A stretch of DNA of 64,000 nucleotides from assembly GCA_907165135.1 (NCBI GenBank), contig OU015568.1, positions 14,206,501-14,270,500 of the forward strand, written 5' to 3'. The position numbers and the translations under genes are program-made. Below the pieces are notes generated by a model. It worked only from the letters and a program-made list of their open reading frames with translations, was not told the DNA's origin and ran no database searches. This document shows positions 24,192-34,099 of the stretch, piece by piece. Each line of letters opens with the position of its first letter. Position 1 is the first letter of the stretch. Source of the DNA: Oikopleura dioica. Its lineage: Eukaryota; Chordata; Appendicularia; Copelata; Oikopleuridae.

Positions 24192-26105
24192 ATGAATAGA
24201 CAAGGACCCGAATGGGAACGAAAACAGACAGCAAAAACTTATAAAAAGTATGAGACTGGAATTCCCGGTTCGGATGACGAAGATGAATGTAAGTAAAAAC
24301 ATCCCGCTATTGGTAAGAATTTTTTTTTTCAGTGATATCCACTGAGGGTAAAGTTCCAGATCAATTCGGATTCTTTCAATCTCAACGATACAAACAAAAT
24401 GAGGCCAAGATACTTAACTCGAACAAGCGGACTACGAGCAGAAGAGAGAAGAAATGGCAAAAGATGCTCAGAAAATACGATCGGAGTTTGACCAAGAAAC
24501 TTCCCGATAGAGTGTTCAAAGGTGTTCCCAACAGTGTTCGGCGTGAGTATTGGATGGCAGCTCTTGATCCAATTTCGTTGAAGCAAGATTACAACCAAAA
24601 GGGAGCTCAATTCAAGCACCTGTATAAAAGTAAAAAGGACGATGTCGAAGTCGTCCGCCAAATCGACCTGGACATCAAGCGTACTTGGCGTCTTCACCAG
24701 AAATTCTTCAAACCATATAGCCAGGATCAACGCTCCTGCTTTAGGATACTGCTTGCTTATGCTGCGCTAGACCAACAAGTCGCTTATTGCCAGGGAATGA
24801 GTCAAATTGCAGCTTTATTTATGATCGTCCTCCAGGACGAAGAATATGCATTCTGGTCGCTTGTAGCGATTATGAACCAAGACCCATGGAGTCAAAGGGG
24901 CATGTTCAAACCTGGATTTCCCAAGCTCAACCTTTTCTGCGCCTACTGGGATAACACCCTTCAAAAGCACCTTTCAAAGGTCTACAATCATCTCGAAGCT
25001 GAAACGCTGATATCCCAAATTTACCTGACAAAGTGGCTCCTACAAAACTTTCTTGATCGGCTTCCCTTTCGTCTTGCAATCCGATTGTGGGATTGCTTTA
25101 TGCTCAAAGGAGACGTCGTCGTTTTAGCAGCGACTTTTGTTCTCTTCAAACTCAACCAGAAGAAAATCTTGCGAATGAGCTTTGAAGATCTGACGCCCTT
25201 CCTGCAAAATGATATCTGCAATTTGACCATTCCTGATGACACGTTTTTTCAACAAATTAAAAAAGGTACGTTTTCCAAAATCTTTCGAGCTAATCAAGTA
25301 AATAAGCCATTCCCTAATTCGCGCAATGATGACCAACCAGCAACGGTCAGAACTTCCTCCTTTCGATCGAACAAAATCACTCCCCACTCGGTCGAGGCCT
25401 GAACCGCAGCCGAGCAATCGAAGTAAAATAAAAACCCGTAAGTTTTTCAACTAAATTTCTGTCTTCAAAGTATTCCTAGTGGACATAAAAGTCTCTCCCA
25501 CTATTACCTCCATGCCAAAGCAACCGATAGATCCCATCGAAACTCCTGTGCCAAAAGTCCGCCAAAAGAGACCTAAAAACGATTCTAAAACGACCATTCA
25601 AAGTCCCAAATCACCGTCAAAGACATCTACGACCACTGTATCTTCATCGAACGGCTACCACTTTGATTCATCGAAGGTAAAATGGGAAATACATCTTTGA
25701 AAAACAGACAAGAGAGCCAAAAATGTGTAGAAGTCAATTTGTTTCAAGTTGATTGGATGAAATCTTAAAAGTAAGGTATTTTGATAGAGGTTAGAAAGAA
25801 AGTCTGCTTGTAGCTTGATGTAGCTGTGTTTGTGAAGTAGAAGAGCTTAATAATAGTGTAGTGTTCTGTGAATTTTTAACAGATGAATTAGCATAGACTT
25901 ATTCATTGAAAGCTTTTCTTAATGTTTTATGAATTTAACGATTTTCTAGCCCGTAAAACGAGTGGAAGTGATGCCGACAAAGATTCAAGCGAACTCGTTT
26001 CTAAAACATTCGCACCACTACGAAGAACTAATTCAGAACAAGATTCTCGATGAAACACACAGTCCGAGTGGAAGTCGCGAGTCTCGACGATCAACTCATC
26101 TGTGA
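24192..26105 (+). CDS. USP6NL: TBC-domain Rab GTPase-activating protein, USP6NL/RN-tre type
   Basis: Accelerates GTP hydrolysis by Rab proteins in endocytic traffic. Exons 24192-24288, 24333-25297, 25341-25437, 25471-25676, 25950-26105 total 1521 nt, 506 residues. The pre-domain DQFGFFQ resembles USP6NL DRFGFL. The TBC domain (about residues 100-330) keeps both catalytic fingers: the arginine in IDLDIKRTW (IxxDxxR) and the glutamine in AYCQGMSQI (YxQG), plus WDCFMLKGD. The C-terminal third is Pro/Ser/Lys-rich and poorly conserved. Retaining the 273-nt last intron would end the protein at 25697-25699 instead. The next gene on the same strand, PRPF38A, starts 164 nt downstream. Confidence 0.88.
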
Positions 26106-26269
26106 AACCTCCACAAATTAACATTATCAAAGTAAACCTATTTTTCGCTCCATTTGTCCCAGTCTGTCAAACATTCGTCTCCGCGCAACTTGTATCATTT
26201 CTGTAAACTTTCATTTATTAATTATTTATCTAACGAAGAACTTTTATTTACTTGTTATAGACAGGAAGA

Positions 26270-27709
26270 ATGGCGAATAGAACGGTAAAAGGGGCGAATA
26301 CGATTAAGGGAACGAACCCTCAGTTCCTGATCGAAAAGATCATCAGATCCAGAATTTATGAATCTCGATACTGGAAAGAGGAATGCTTCGCTCTTACTGC
26401 AGAGCTTCTTGTTGACAAAGCGCTTGAATTAAAGGTAGTTGCCCCTCTTTTATTTTATTGACCAAGGTGTTTAGTATGTTGGTGGAACAACAGCTGCGCA
26501 TGTGAAGCCTACTCCGTTCCTGTGCCTCCTTTGTAAAATGCTCCAGATTCAGCCAGAAAAAGACATCGTCATTGAGTTCATAAAACAAGATGAGTTCAAA
26601 TATGTGCGTTGCTTGGGCGCTATGTATCTCCGACCAGGGCTCGAATAAATAAGACTCAGCGCTGACACTTTTCGCGGTGATTCATCCTCGCGGTGTCGGC
26701 TGAGGCGACACCGCTCTTCGACCGAGTCGGGCCCCTGACACCATTTTTCTGATTCACAAGCTTTCTTAGTTTGATTTTGATCCTCGCCGACCCAGCCCGG
26801 CTCGCGTCGCTCTCCCTTGTTCATTATCACTTTTATGATCGAAAAATTTTCAGTGTCACACTGTGTCAGGGGCTGACACCGAGCTGGTGTCGCCTCGGAT
26901 GACACCGTCGCGATGAGTTGGCAAGGCGCGCGACTCAAAAAGAATGAATCAGCGTAAAAGTGTCAACTCCGAGTCTTATTTTTTCGAGCCCTGTCTCCGA
27001 CTTACCGGCAACTCGGTTGAATGTGAGCCAAATAAATATTTTCTCCCAATAATTATGTTCTCAGGCTATAAATACTTGGAAGAGCTTCTCGCGGATTTTA
27101 GAAGAATTAAAACGATGAATAAAATGGGCGCATTCCAAGTCAGTCATATTGACGAATTCATTGACTCTCTTTTAATCGAGGTGAGTTATTTGGCATTTAC
27201 TGATGATAGCTTGAGAGTTTAGGATCGAGTTTGCGAAGTAATCCTCCCGCGTTTGCAAAAACGAGCTGTTTTAGAAGAACAAGGACTTTTGAAGCCCCGG
27301 TGGAGCGCGTTAGAACAAGATCTTGAAGAAATGGATAAAGAAGAAGAGGCTCAACGAATGGTTAACTTTGACCGTGAATAATTGAAGGAATGCTTTTTTA
27401 GGCTGCAGAACTCGCAAAGGAAGAGGAAGGCTATGAATCACCAGTTCCATCCCCACCGAGAAAAGAAAAGAAAGAGAAGAAAGAGAAAAAGTCTAAAAAG
27501 GAAAAGAAACACAAGAAATATAAAGATCTCGATGCTCCTGAGGAGTCTTCAAGACGCCGGTATGGCCGAATATCCCAATAGTCTTAATAAAAATCTCTTT
27601 TTCCAGCTCTCGTTCTCGAGATAGATCCCGAGATCGCGATCGAGACCGACGTCGAAAGCGATCTAAGACACCCGAAAGCCGTCGTCGAAAATACTCTGAC
27701 TCTAACTAA
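26270..27709 (+). CDS. PRPF38A: PRPF38A pre-mRNA splicing factor, coding exon interrupted by a transposable element
   Basis: Component of the U4/U6.U5 tri-snRNP and the pre-catalytic spliceosome. It starts MANRTVKGA, as in vertebrate PRPF38A, and keeps GTNPQFLIEKIIRSRIYES, FKYVRCLGAMYLRLTG, HIDEFID and an Arg/Ser-rich tail. Exons 26270-26434, 26475-26634 plus 27002-27022 (one exon split by the insertion), 27065-27180, 27223-27360, 27402-27559, 27607-27709. Without the 367 bp of insertion plus one target duplication the parts sum to 861 nt, 286 residues, with every phase correct. With the insertion the frame meets TAA at 26646-26648 right after GAMYLR. Either this allele is broken or the element is removed from the RNA. 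The gene is probably essential, which favours removal, a heterozygous allele or an assembly mix. MgcRacGAP follows 81 nt downstream. Confidence 0.9.
26635..26993. mobile_element. hAT-like non-autonomous element (MITE), 359 bp, inside a PRPF38A exon
   Basis: Starts CAGGGCTCGAA and ends TTCGAGCCCTG. The terminal inverted repeats are nearly identical for 23 nt and recognisable for about 50 nt (TGACACTTTT and TGATTCATYC recur inside both arms). An exact 8-bp duplication TCTCCGAC flanks it (26627-26634 and 26994-27001). An 8-bp duplication and CAGGG ends are the marks of the hAT superfamily. No transposase frame fits, so it is non-autonomous. It carries a good internal acceptor (AAAATTTTCAG, ending at 26852). 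Confidence 0.93.
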
Positions 27710-27790
27710 ATATTTCTTGCAATATCGTACTGCCACATGTCATCGAAATATCTCCATTCATCCCTCTATTTTCAGAGAAAAATCTTAAAA
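27710..27790 (+). other. Intercistronic spacer PRPF38A to RACGAP1 with likely trans-splice acceptor
   Basis: Only 81 nt separate the PRPF38A stop from the RACGAP1 ATG. A strong acceptor CTCTATTTTCAG ends at 27775, 15 nt before that ATG. Spacing and site suit an operon with spliced-leader processing. Confidence 0.6.
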
Positions 27791-29886
27791 ATGGAGAAAG
27801 CGCTTGACGCTCGAGCGCGATTACGTCAGAAAAGGGCGATGACAGCGGAAGAAATGGATTCATTTTGCGCGATGTACGACGATATCATCAAAGCATTCGA
27901 ACTTCAACGAAAAGAAAAGTACGAGGCTGAGGACTCGCTTCTGAGCCTCGCGATGGTAATGGAAAAGACGAGACAAAAGTACATCGACCTGAACTCCGAA
28001 GTCATCGATTTGCGCCATAATAACAACGTTCTCCAAAACGAACTTAAAACTATCTCCACCAAATACAGGCTCGCTCGGGACTCCTTGTATGAAGAGACAA
28101 AGGCAAAGGAAATGTTGCAGAAGGAAATCAAAGATATGGAGGGCACTGTGGCCCTCGTAAAAGATATCATCTTCGAAAACAACCAGAACATCAAGCTCGA
28201 TGAAAGTCAACGGAACCGGCTGGTCCGGGCGTGCTCCGTCAAGAGAACAGATTCGATTCGAGCGACTCCAATGAAAAAGCTCATCCCAAGAAGACCGGTT
28301 GCAGAAGAAACATTTTTTGATGAGACTTGCATGAGCCAGGATGATGTTTCTTTCGACGAAACACTTGATGAAGAAGAAATTCAGCCGATGACTCCTGTTT
28401 TCAAAACTCCAAGGTACCCCTTTTCATCAACTGTGATTTCATAAACAATTTTAAGACGTGGAAAACGGTCTGTTGATACGCTGAAAATGGACGAAACAAA
28501 CTTACCAGAAGCATCCAGCACGATTTGCTCCAGTGAAAACGACTCCATGGCCAAAAAGTCAAAGGTAAATTAATCTAGAATATTAATTACTCAATGAATA
28601 TTAAAGGTGATGGAAGAGTCTGAACCCGCCTTCAAGGGTACAGTTTCTGCGGTGAAACGCCGCAGTCAAGGTTTCACAAAACCAACAGGCGCTACCGCAC
28701 GACGGCGGCAAAGTCGTCACTTCAGGCAATCTGCAATCATGGAGGACTCATTTGAAGTGATTCAAGAAGAAAAGACACCTGATACGACTCCTGATACAAT
28801 TTCGAACGCAGACTCTTTCTTCCAGACGCCTCAAATCGTCGCCAACACTGCAAAGCCGAGAAAATTGAAGCTTGATAGAACTAGCAGCGTTTGCTCTGAC
28901 AAATCGAACAGATCAGACCTTGTTGAGCACAAATTCACCACAAGCCGAGTCTTGACTTTTGAAACCTGCCGAGTTTGCTTCAAAGGCATCAAGTTTTATT
29001 CGAAAGCGAGCAAGTGCGATGAGTGTAAGGTCATCTGCCACCCTGATTGCGTCTCCAAGCTTGACATCACCTGCAAAGATACGAGCGTTCCGATCGAGAA
29101 AGTTACCGTCGGTCCAAAGCCACTTGAAGCCTTTGTCGACAAATCCCAAAAGCCGCGTATTCCTGGGGCGATTTATTACGCTATTCACGGCGTCGATCAG
29201 CAATTGACTGAAGAGGGTATTTATCGAATTCCCGGGTCAACTAAAACTCTCCAGGAAATTAAACGCAAGGTTATATTTGGTGACGTTAACTCTGTCGTCT
29301 GGGCGGATATCGACGTGCACACACTTGCATCGTTTGTCAAGGTAAATTAAAATCATCCAACCGGCTCGCAAAAAGAATTATTTAGGACTTCCTTAGATGT
29401 CAAATCTCCGAACCAATTCTCACATTCAAGCTCCTTCCACAAATTATCGAAGCCGCAAAGCATGGCTACTCTGAAGTGCTGAAGAAGCTCATCAAAAAGC
29501 TTCCTGATGCTAATCGAGACACCATCGCATTCATCATCGTCCACTTGCAAAATGTCATCACGAATTCGAAGAAAAACCAAATGTCCGAAAACGCTCTCGG
29601 TAAGAAATGCATTTTTTATTTTGAAACTAATAAAATCCCGTCTAGCAATCGCAATCGGACCCTCCTTGGTCGGCTTCACGAAAGATAAACCTTCGGCTCA
29701 AGAAATAAAAGATGCCGCTGAATATCAGGTGCGTTTTCTTTTGATTAAGTATTCTCATCGATTAATAAATCATTTCAGGAGATCGTTGCTGAAAATCTGC
29801 TTCGCATTCCAAGGGACTTCTATTGGAGCTTGATGGACGTACCTGAAAACAATATTGTCGCTAACGAAGGTGCCGACCCGCTTTGA
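27791..29886 (+). CDS. RACGAP1: MgcRacGAP/CYK-4 (Rac GTPase-activating protein 1), centralspindlin subunit
   Basis: With kinesin MKLP1 it forms centralspindlin, which bundles spindle midzone microtubules and activates RhoA signalling in cytokinesis. Exons 27791-28413, 28456-28564, 28607-29341, 29386-29599, 29646-29728, 29779-29886 total 1872 nt, 623 residues. Order seen: N-terminal coiled coil (about 10-135), Ser/Thr-rich linker, a C1 zinc finger (HKFTTSRVLTFETCRVC then CDECKVICHPDC), and a RhoGAP domain with arginine finger in GIYRIPG and LPDANRDTIAF. The start was chosen at the ATG after the 27775 acceptor; the frame is open further upstream but has no better start. Citron, another midbody protein, lies nearby on the same strand. 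Likely second gene of an operon with PRPF38A. Confidence 0.92.
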
Positions 29887-30607
29887 TTGTCGAAGATATA
29901 GATCCCCACTTCTACTTTAACTTCTTTACGTTCCAACTTTTGTACCATATCACTGATCTTAAGACATTCCTACTCTTTCTCTCTACCTTTCCGCTTATAA
30001 TACATTCCAAAAACATCAACATCTCATGATGTATCCGTCTGCATAGCGCCGGATTCATTTTTTTCTTATTTTCATGGCAGGCAATTGAATTTATATTTAT
30101 AAGCAGTAAGGGCTAATGGGCCATTAGTAATGACATTAGTGAGTGTCTGAAAGTTAAGTTAGGTTAAGGTTTTATTATTGCGGAGGTATTTGAGGCTACG
30201 AAGGGTATTAAAAATTGAGAAGCGCTCATTTATATTTGAGCAGGCGTCAGTGCTGAGAGTCACAAGTCCTACGCACTCTTCAAGGCATTTTTCATTGAAT
30301 TTCAAGCATAGAATTAAGAGGATCAATTTTACGAAGATTATTGAATAGTAACGAAAAGAGGTAAGTCAGATAATTCTTCGATGAATGATAAAACAACACC
30401 AGAACCTTTTTGGGCAGTTTAAATCTCATAAGTTGAACTCTCTTAAATTAGCCGTTAGCGGAGTTTAATCAAATCTCCAGATCGAAATATAAAGACCAAA
30501 TTAAAATCCAATTAGGAATCCTCGCTTGGCTGAAATCACTTGGTTTATTGGAGCATCCAGTCTTAAGAGTTTGAAGATTATTCGAGAGACCCCAAAGAAA
30601 ATATCAG
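29887..30607. other. Intergenic stretch after RACGAP1
   Basis: AT-rich, holding the RACGAP1 3' UTR and presumably the promoter of the next gene. No coding, RNA or repeat feature recognised. Confidence 0.5.
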
Positions 30608-31382
30608 ATGAATGAAATTTTCCGAATTGCAGCAATCCTTCCGTTCATATCTGCAGGTAGGTACCTTTACAGCGGATAGCTAAGATGAATAGTTTTTTCA
30701 TGTTTCGTAGAAATTTCAAACAATAGAATCATTAAATAATTTTTTTCTTGCTTTAGGTTCAAAGAGCGTAGAATTTCGTGGCAAGCATCTATAGAATTCG
30801 ACTTATTAAAACCACATTTGTGGGCTCAGTAACTCAATTTCTGCTTTCGCCAAGCTCTGATTGTCGACTTTTGATTAGATTGATTTTGGTCTTGAATAAT
30901 TCAGTTTTGTCTTTGAGAAAGGGTAACCCTCCTTTAGAGTGGGCTGAATGGTCTCGTTGCAACAGTTGGTGCAGCAAGGGGATGAGAAACCGATTATGGT
31001 TCAATAACGAAACACAGGAGTTGACAGACAAAGTGCCGGATCTACAAGAGTCCCGGGAGGAATGTGATGGAGAAGATCTTTTTTGTGCGTTGTCATTAGG
31101 CCTGCCAGGCGTCTTTGCGCTTTTGGCAACTCTTGCTATTTACACGCTTTGCAGGTATTTTTTAGGAAATTGATCAGGGTCATTTTATTTTAAGAAAAAC
31201 ATCCTCTGGGGACTTATCTCGAGGTCACAAAGCTCTACTCAGCTATCGAACTGTATTCGGTGCTAGAAAGAGTAAGGCGAAAGCTGAAGCGGCTAAAAAG
31301 GTAAATTCGTTTTAGCAACAAGATTAGACTTTACACTTAGGAACCTGTAGCGGAAGAAGCCGCGGAAATCCAAGACACCTGA
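30608..31382 (+). CDS. Small type I membrane protein with one TSP1-like motif
   Basis: Exons 30608-30656, 30757-30777, 30905-31154, 31195-31300, 31341-31382 sum to 468 nt, 155 residues. There is a signal peptide (FRIAAILPFISA), a short ectodomain with the thrombospondin type 1 opening EWAEWSRCNSWC followed by two more cysteines, a transmembrane segment (GLPGVFALLATLAIYTLC) and a basic then acidic cytoplasmic tail ending EIQDT. The 127-nt second intron uses GT at 30778, or GC at 30781 with the same phase. I cannot assign an orthologue. The TSP1 unit is shorter than usual. A cell-surface adhesion or receptor-accessory role would be a guess. Confidence 0.6.
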
Positions 31383-31593
31383 TTCTTCAAGTGAGAGTTC
31401 AAGACTTTTTGCATGATCTTGCATTATTATCTTTCTTGCAAAGGAACGAGCCTTCAGATTTATTTTATTTTTATTGCAAATAAATGGATAAGCACAACCC
31501 AATTTTTGAAAACACAACAATGAGAATTGGATTATCTCCTGCAAGTCAAGATGGATTTCGATCAAGTTATTCGCGCACGAGCAATCTAAATGG

Positions 31594-31797
31594 ATGAATA
31601 TAATTCTGGAAGATATAATACGTCGTGACGTTGAATATAAAAGTCAAGAAGATCAGGATTATCAAGCACTTCGATGGCTCGCTCTTCAAATCGTCGGCAG
31701 AGAACAGATATTTTATAGACTTCAGCGTTTGACAGCATTGCGGGTCTTTAAAAGGGTTCAGCAATCAAGAATTGGCAATTGCTGTATTTATTATTAA
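31594..31797 (+). CDS. Short open frame of unknown nature between two convergent genes
   Basis: A 67-codon frame, charged and helix-like (EDIIRRDVEYKSQEDQDYQ), in the gap between the TSP1-like gene and the DnaJ gene. The frame is open upstream to about 31550. There is no signal peptide, family resemblance or clear splice support. It may be untranslated sequence of a neighbour. Confidence 0.2.
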   Translation: MNIILEDIIRRDVEYKSQEDQDYQALRWLALQIVGREQIFYRLQRLTALRVFKRVQQSRIGNCCIYY

Positions 31798-31918
31798 AAA
31801 TTGTTGTATTATTTGAACCCGCTCGCGAAGACCGCGTTGTATGTGGTTATTGTATTCCAGAATGAGCTGTTTGATGGAAAATCTATACCGCCGTCGTTTC
31901 TGAAGCAAATGCATTAAA

Positions 31919-32559
31919 TTATTTACATTTATCACATGCCGTCCAAACCTTTATCCGCACCAGCAAAATCACAAGTTGCTCGTCAAATGGTTGCTCGGGA
32001 GTTATTTCGTACGGTTCGAGGCGCACTTCTTCTGCGGCGTCTCTTTTGTTTGAAATAAATTTTCAAAGTCCTTGAAAAGAAAAACTTACCTAAAGTACTG
32101 GTAGAGTTTGAAGACGCAGAATGTACCAATTAAAGGAGCAAAGACCCAGTACGTAGCTTCTGGAGGTCGACGATATTCCATTTGAGGCCCGGCTGCATCT
32201 TTACGATCCCGTTGATACCTCCGTTCATATTTCGAATTCGGATTTGGCTGCCTTGCGTTTCTTATGTCCCAGCTCGACTCTGTCCTTTCAATTTCTGCCT
32301 TCGCCGGGTTTTCTAAGATCTCAGCAGCTTCTTTCAAGTCTCTGAACTTCTTCGCGTCGCCCGAATCTTGATTATCTGGATGATACTTCTTCGCTTTTTC
32401 GAGGTAAGCCTTCTTGATCTCTTTCGGAGAGCTGCTTTTGCTCACGCCTAGAAGATTTTCTGCCTAAAATTTTTGACAAAAGAATTTTATTCGTGAGATG
32501 ATAACCTCTTTCAGGGTGAGCTTGCGATAGAGAATTCTTCGTATGGAGAAGAATTTCAT
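31919..32559 (-). CDS. DnaJ (Hsp40) domain membrane protein, DNAJC4-like
   Basis: Co-chaperone that stimulates Hsp70 ATPase through its J domain. Exons 32559-32506, 32463-32090, 32042-31919 sum to 552 nt, 183 residues. The N-terminus is basic ([13 protein letters not shown]), compatible with mitochondrial targeting. The J domain (about 19-80) has [20 protein letters not shown], the catalytic HPD in [10 protein letters not shown], and the following helix. A single transmembrane segment ([17 protein letters not shown]) lies near 130-150, followed by a tail. Size and layout resemble DNAJC4/DNAJC30-type proteins; the exact orthologue is not certain. It diverges from the annexin gene across a 328-bp shared upstream region. 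Confidence 0.8.
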
Positions 32560-32887
32560 TAAATAAAGCCCTACGAGCTCATCCTGATAACTATCATTTA
32601 TTAATTGCTTGTCGCATAAATAGATTTTCCTTCTAGAGATTATATAAGATTTTAAATTTAAAATAAAAAATCAAAAAGTACCTTTCGTTGTTGATTTCCG
32701 AAGCACGGAATCAGCAACGATGAGCATTAAATTCGACTTTCCGCGAATATGCAGTCGTAAATATGATAGATTTGCAGAAATATTGCAATGCAAATAGAAT
32801 CTGCTGAATCATTGGTTGATTATTAATACGTCGACGTGAAGAATACTCTTATTTCCGAGTCTTATTAAATACGACTAAGAGAAGAAA
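32560..32887. promoter_or_regulatory. Divergent upstream region shared by the DnaJ and annexin genes
   Basis: A 328-bp AT-rich gap between two genes pointing away from each other. No other feature seen. A short inverted repeat of about 12 nt, TTTCGTTGTTGATTCC-like and GGAATCAGCAACGA, sits near 32693-32720. Confidence 0.4.
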
Positions 32888-34027
32888 ATGGGTAACATCT
32901 GTGGATTTGAGATTCGAGGAACCGTTGTTGACTTTGAGGACTTCGACTGCGACGCTGATTGCGAAGTACTTCACGAAGCGTTCCATAGTAAACTTGACTC
33001 GAAAGATAGCGGTTTAAATTATTTAAGAGCGGATTGGAGTCCACGAAGATGATATCATCGAGATCCTCTGCAATAGATCGAACGCTCAGCGACTCGAGAT
33101 CGCTGAAAACTACAAGGGACTCTATGGCGAGGACATGTATGATCGACTCGACAAGATCCGCCGAAAGGACCTTCGACGACTTCTCAAAGGTCTCGCAAGA
33201 AGCCCCTCTGAATATGCTGCTCGTCAGTTGAGAAAGGCTATGAAAGGACCCGGCACTGACGAGAGCACTCTTATCGAAATCATCTGCACAAAGACAAACG
33301 GACAACTTGAAGAAATCAAAGAAACGTACGCTGAAGTCTTTGATCGAGACCTCGAAGATGATGTATGCAGAGAGACTCGCGGTGACTTCAAGGTAAATGT
33401 CATCTCCCGGCAAGTTTAATTTATGGTTTCCTTTCAGCATCTCTTGGTCGCTGTTCTGCAGTGCTCTCGAGAAGAAGGCGTCGATGAAATTGACGAGGAC
33501 GAAGCTGAGGCTGATGCCCAGGCTCTCTATGATGCTGGAGAGGATAGATGGGGAACAGACGAGAGTGTTTTCACACAGATTCTCTCGCACAAGAGCTGGC
33601 TCCAGCTACGCGTCATCATGAACAAGTATGAAGACATTGCTGGAAACACCCTCGAAGAAGCAATCGAATCAGAGTGCAGAGGAGACTTGCGAAAGGGATA
33701 CAAGGCAATCGTACGACTCGCAAAGAACCCCGCCTATTTCTACGCTCGACAGCTGTACAAGGCTATGAAAGGTCTTGGAACAGAAGAAGAAGATATTTTC
33801 AGGTTGAAGTTTGTTTGTGTTCTGTGTTTCAATGTGTTTTAGATACATCATTTCCACTTCTGAGACTATTCTTGGAAACATCAAGGAAGAATACGAAGCC
33901 GATCAGGTAAATTCGAATAATGCTTTATCAATTTAACATATCCCAGGGTAAATCTCTTGAAGATGCTCTTGACGGAGATTTCCGAGGCGACTGCTGCGAT
34001 GCCCTTCTCAAAATTGTTTCTGAGTAA
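32888..34027 (+). CDS. Annexin with four repeats and N-terminal MGN acylation motif (annexin A13-like)
   Basis: Calcium-dependent phospholipid-binding protein. Exons 32888-32987, 33028-33392, 33438-33802, 33843-33906, 33947-34027 total 975 nt, 324 residues, the normal annexin core size. Repeat signatures are plain: MKGPGTDESTLIEII in repeat 2, DRWGTDESVFTQIL in repeat 3 and MKGLGTEEEDIFR in repeat 4, with R-G-D-F/L caps. The first repeat is degenerate and lacks a clear GxGT loop. The protein begins MGNICG, a glycine plus cysteine arrangement suited to N-myristoylation and palmitoylation; annexin A13 is the myristoylated vertebrate annexin. AATAAA at 34065. The 3' end nearly touches the convergent guanylate cyclase gene. 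Confidence 0.92.
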
Positions 34028-34064
34028 CTTGTGCTAACCTGATTACTATTTCTCAAATTTTCTA

Positions 34065-34070
34065 AATAAA
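34065..34070 (+). terminator. Poly(A) signal of the annexin gene
   Basis: AATAAA 38 nt after the annexin stop. Only about 30 nt separate it from the stop codon of the convergent minus-strand gene (34100), so the 3' UTRs probably overlap. Confidence 0.6.
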
Positions 34071-34099
34071 GATTTCTTAAAAAACATTTATTGGAAATT

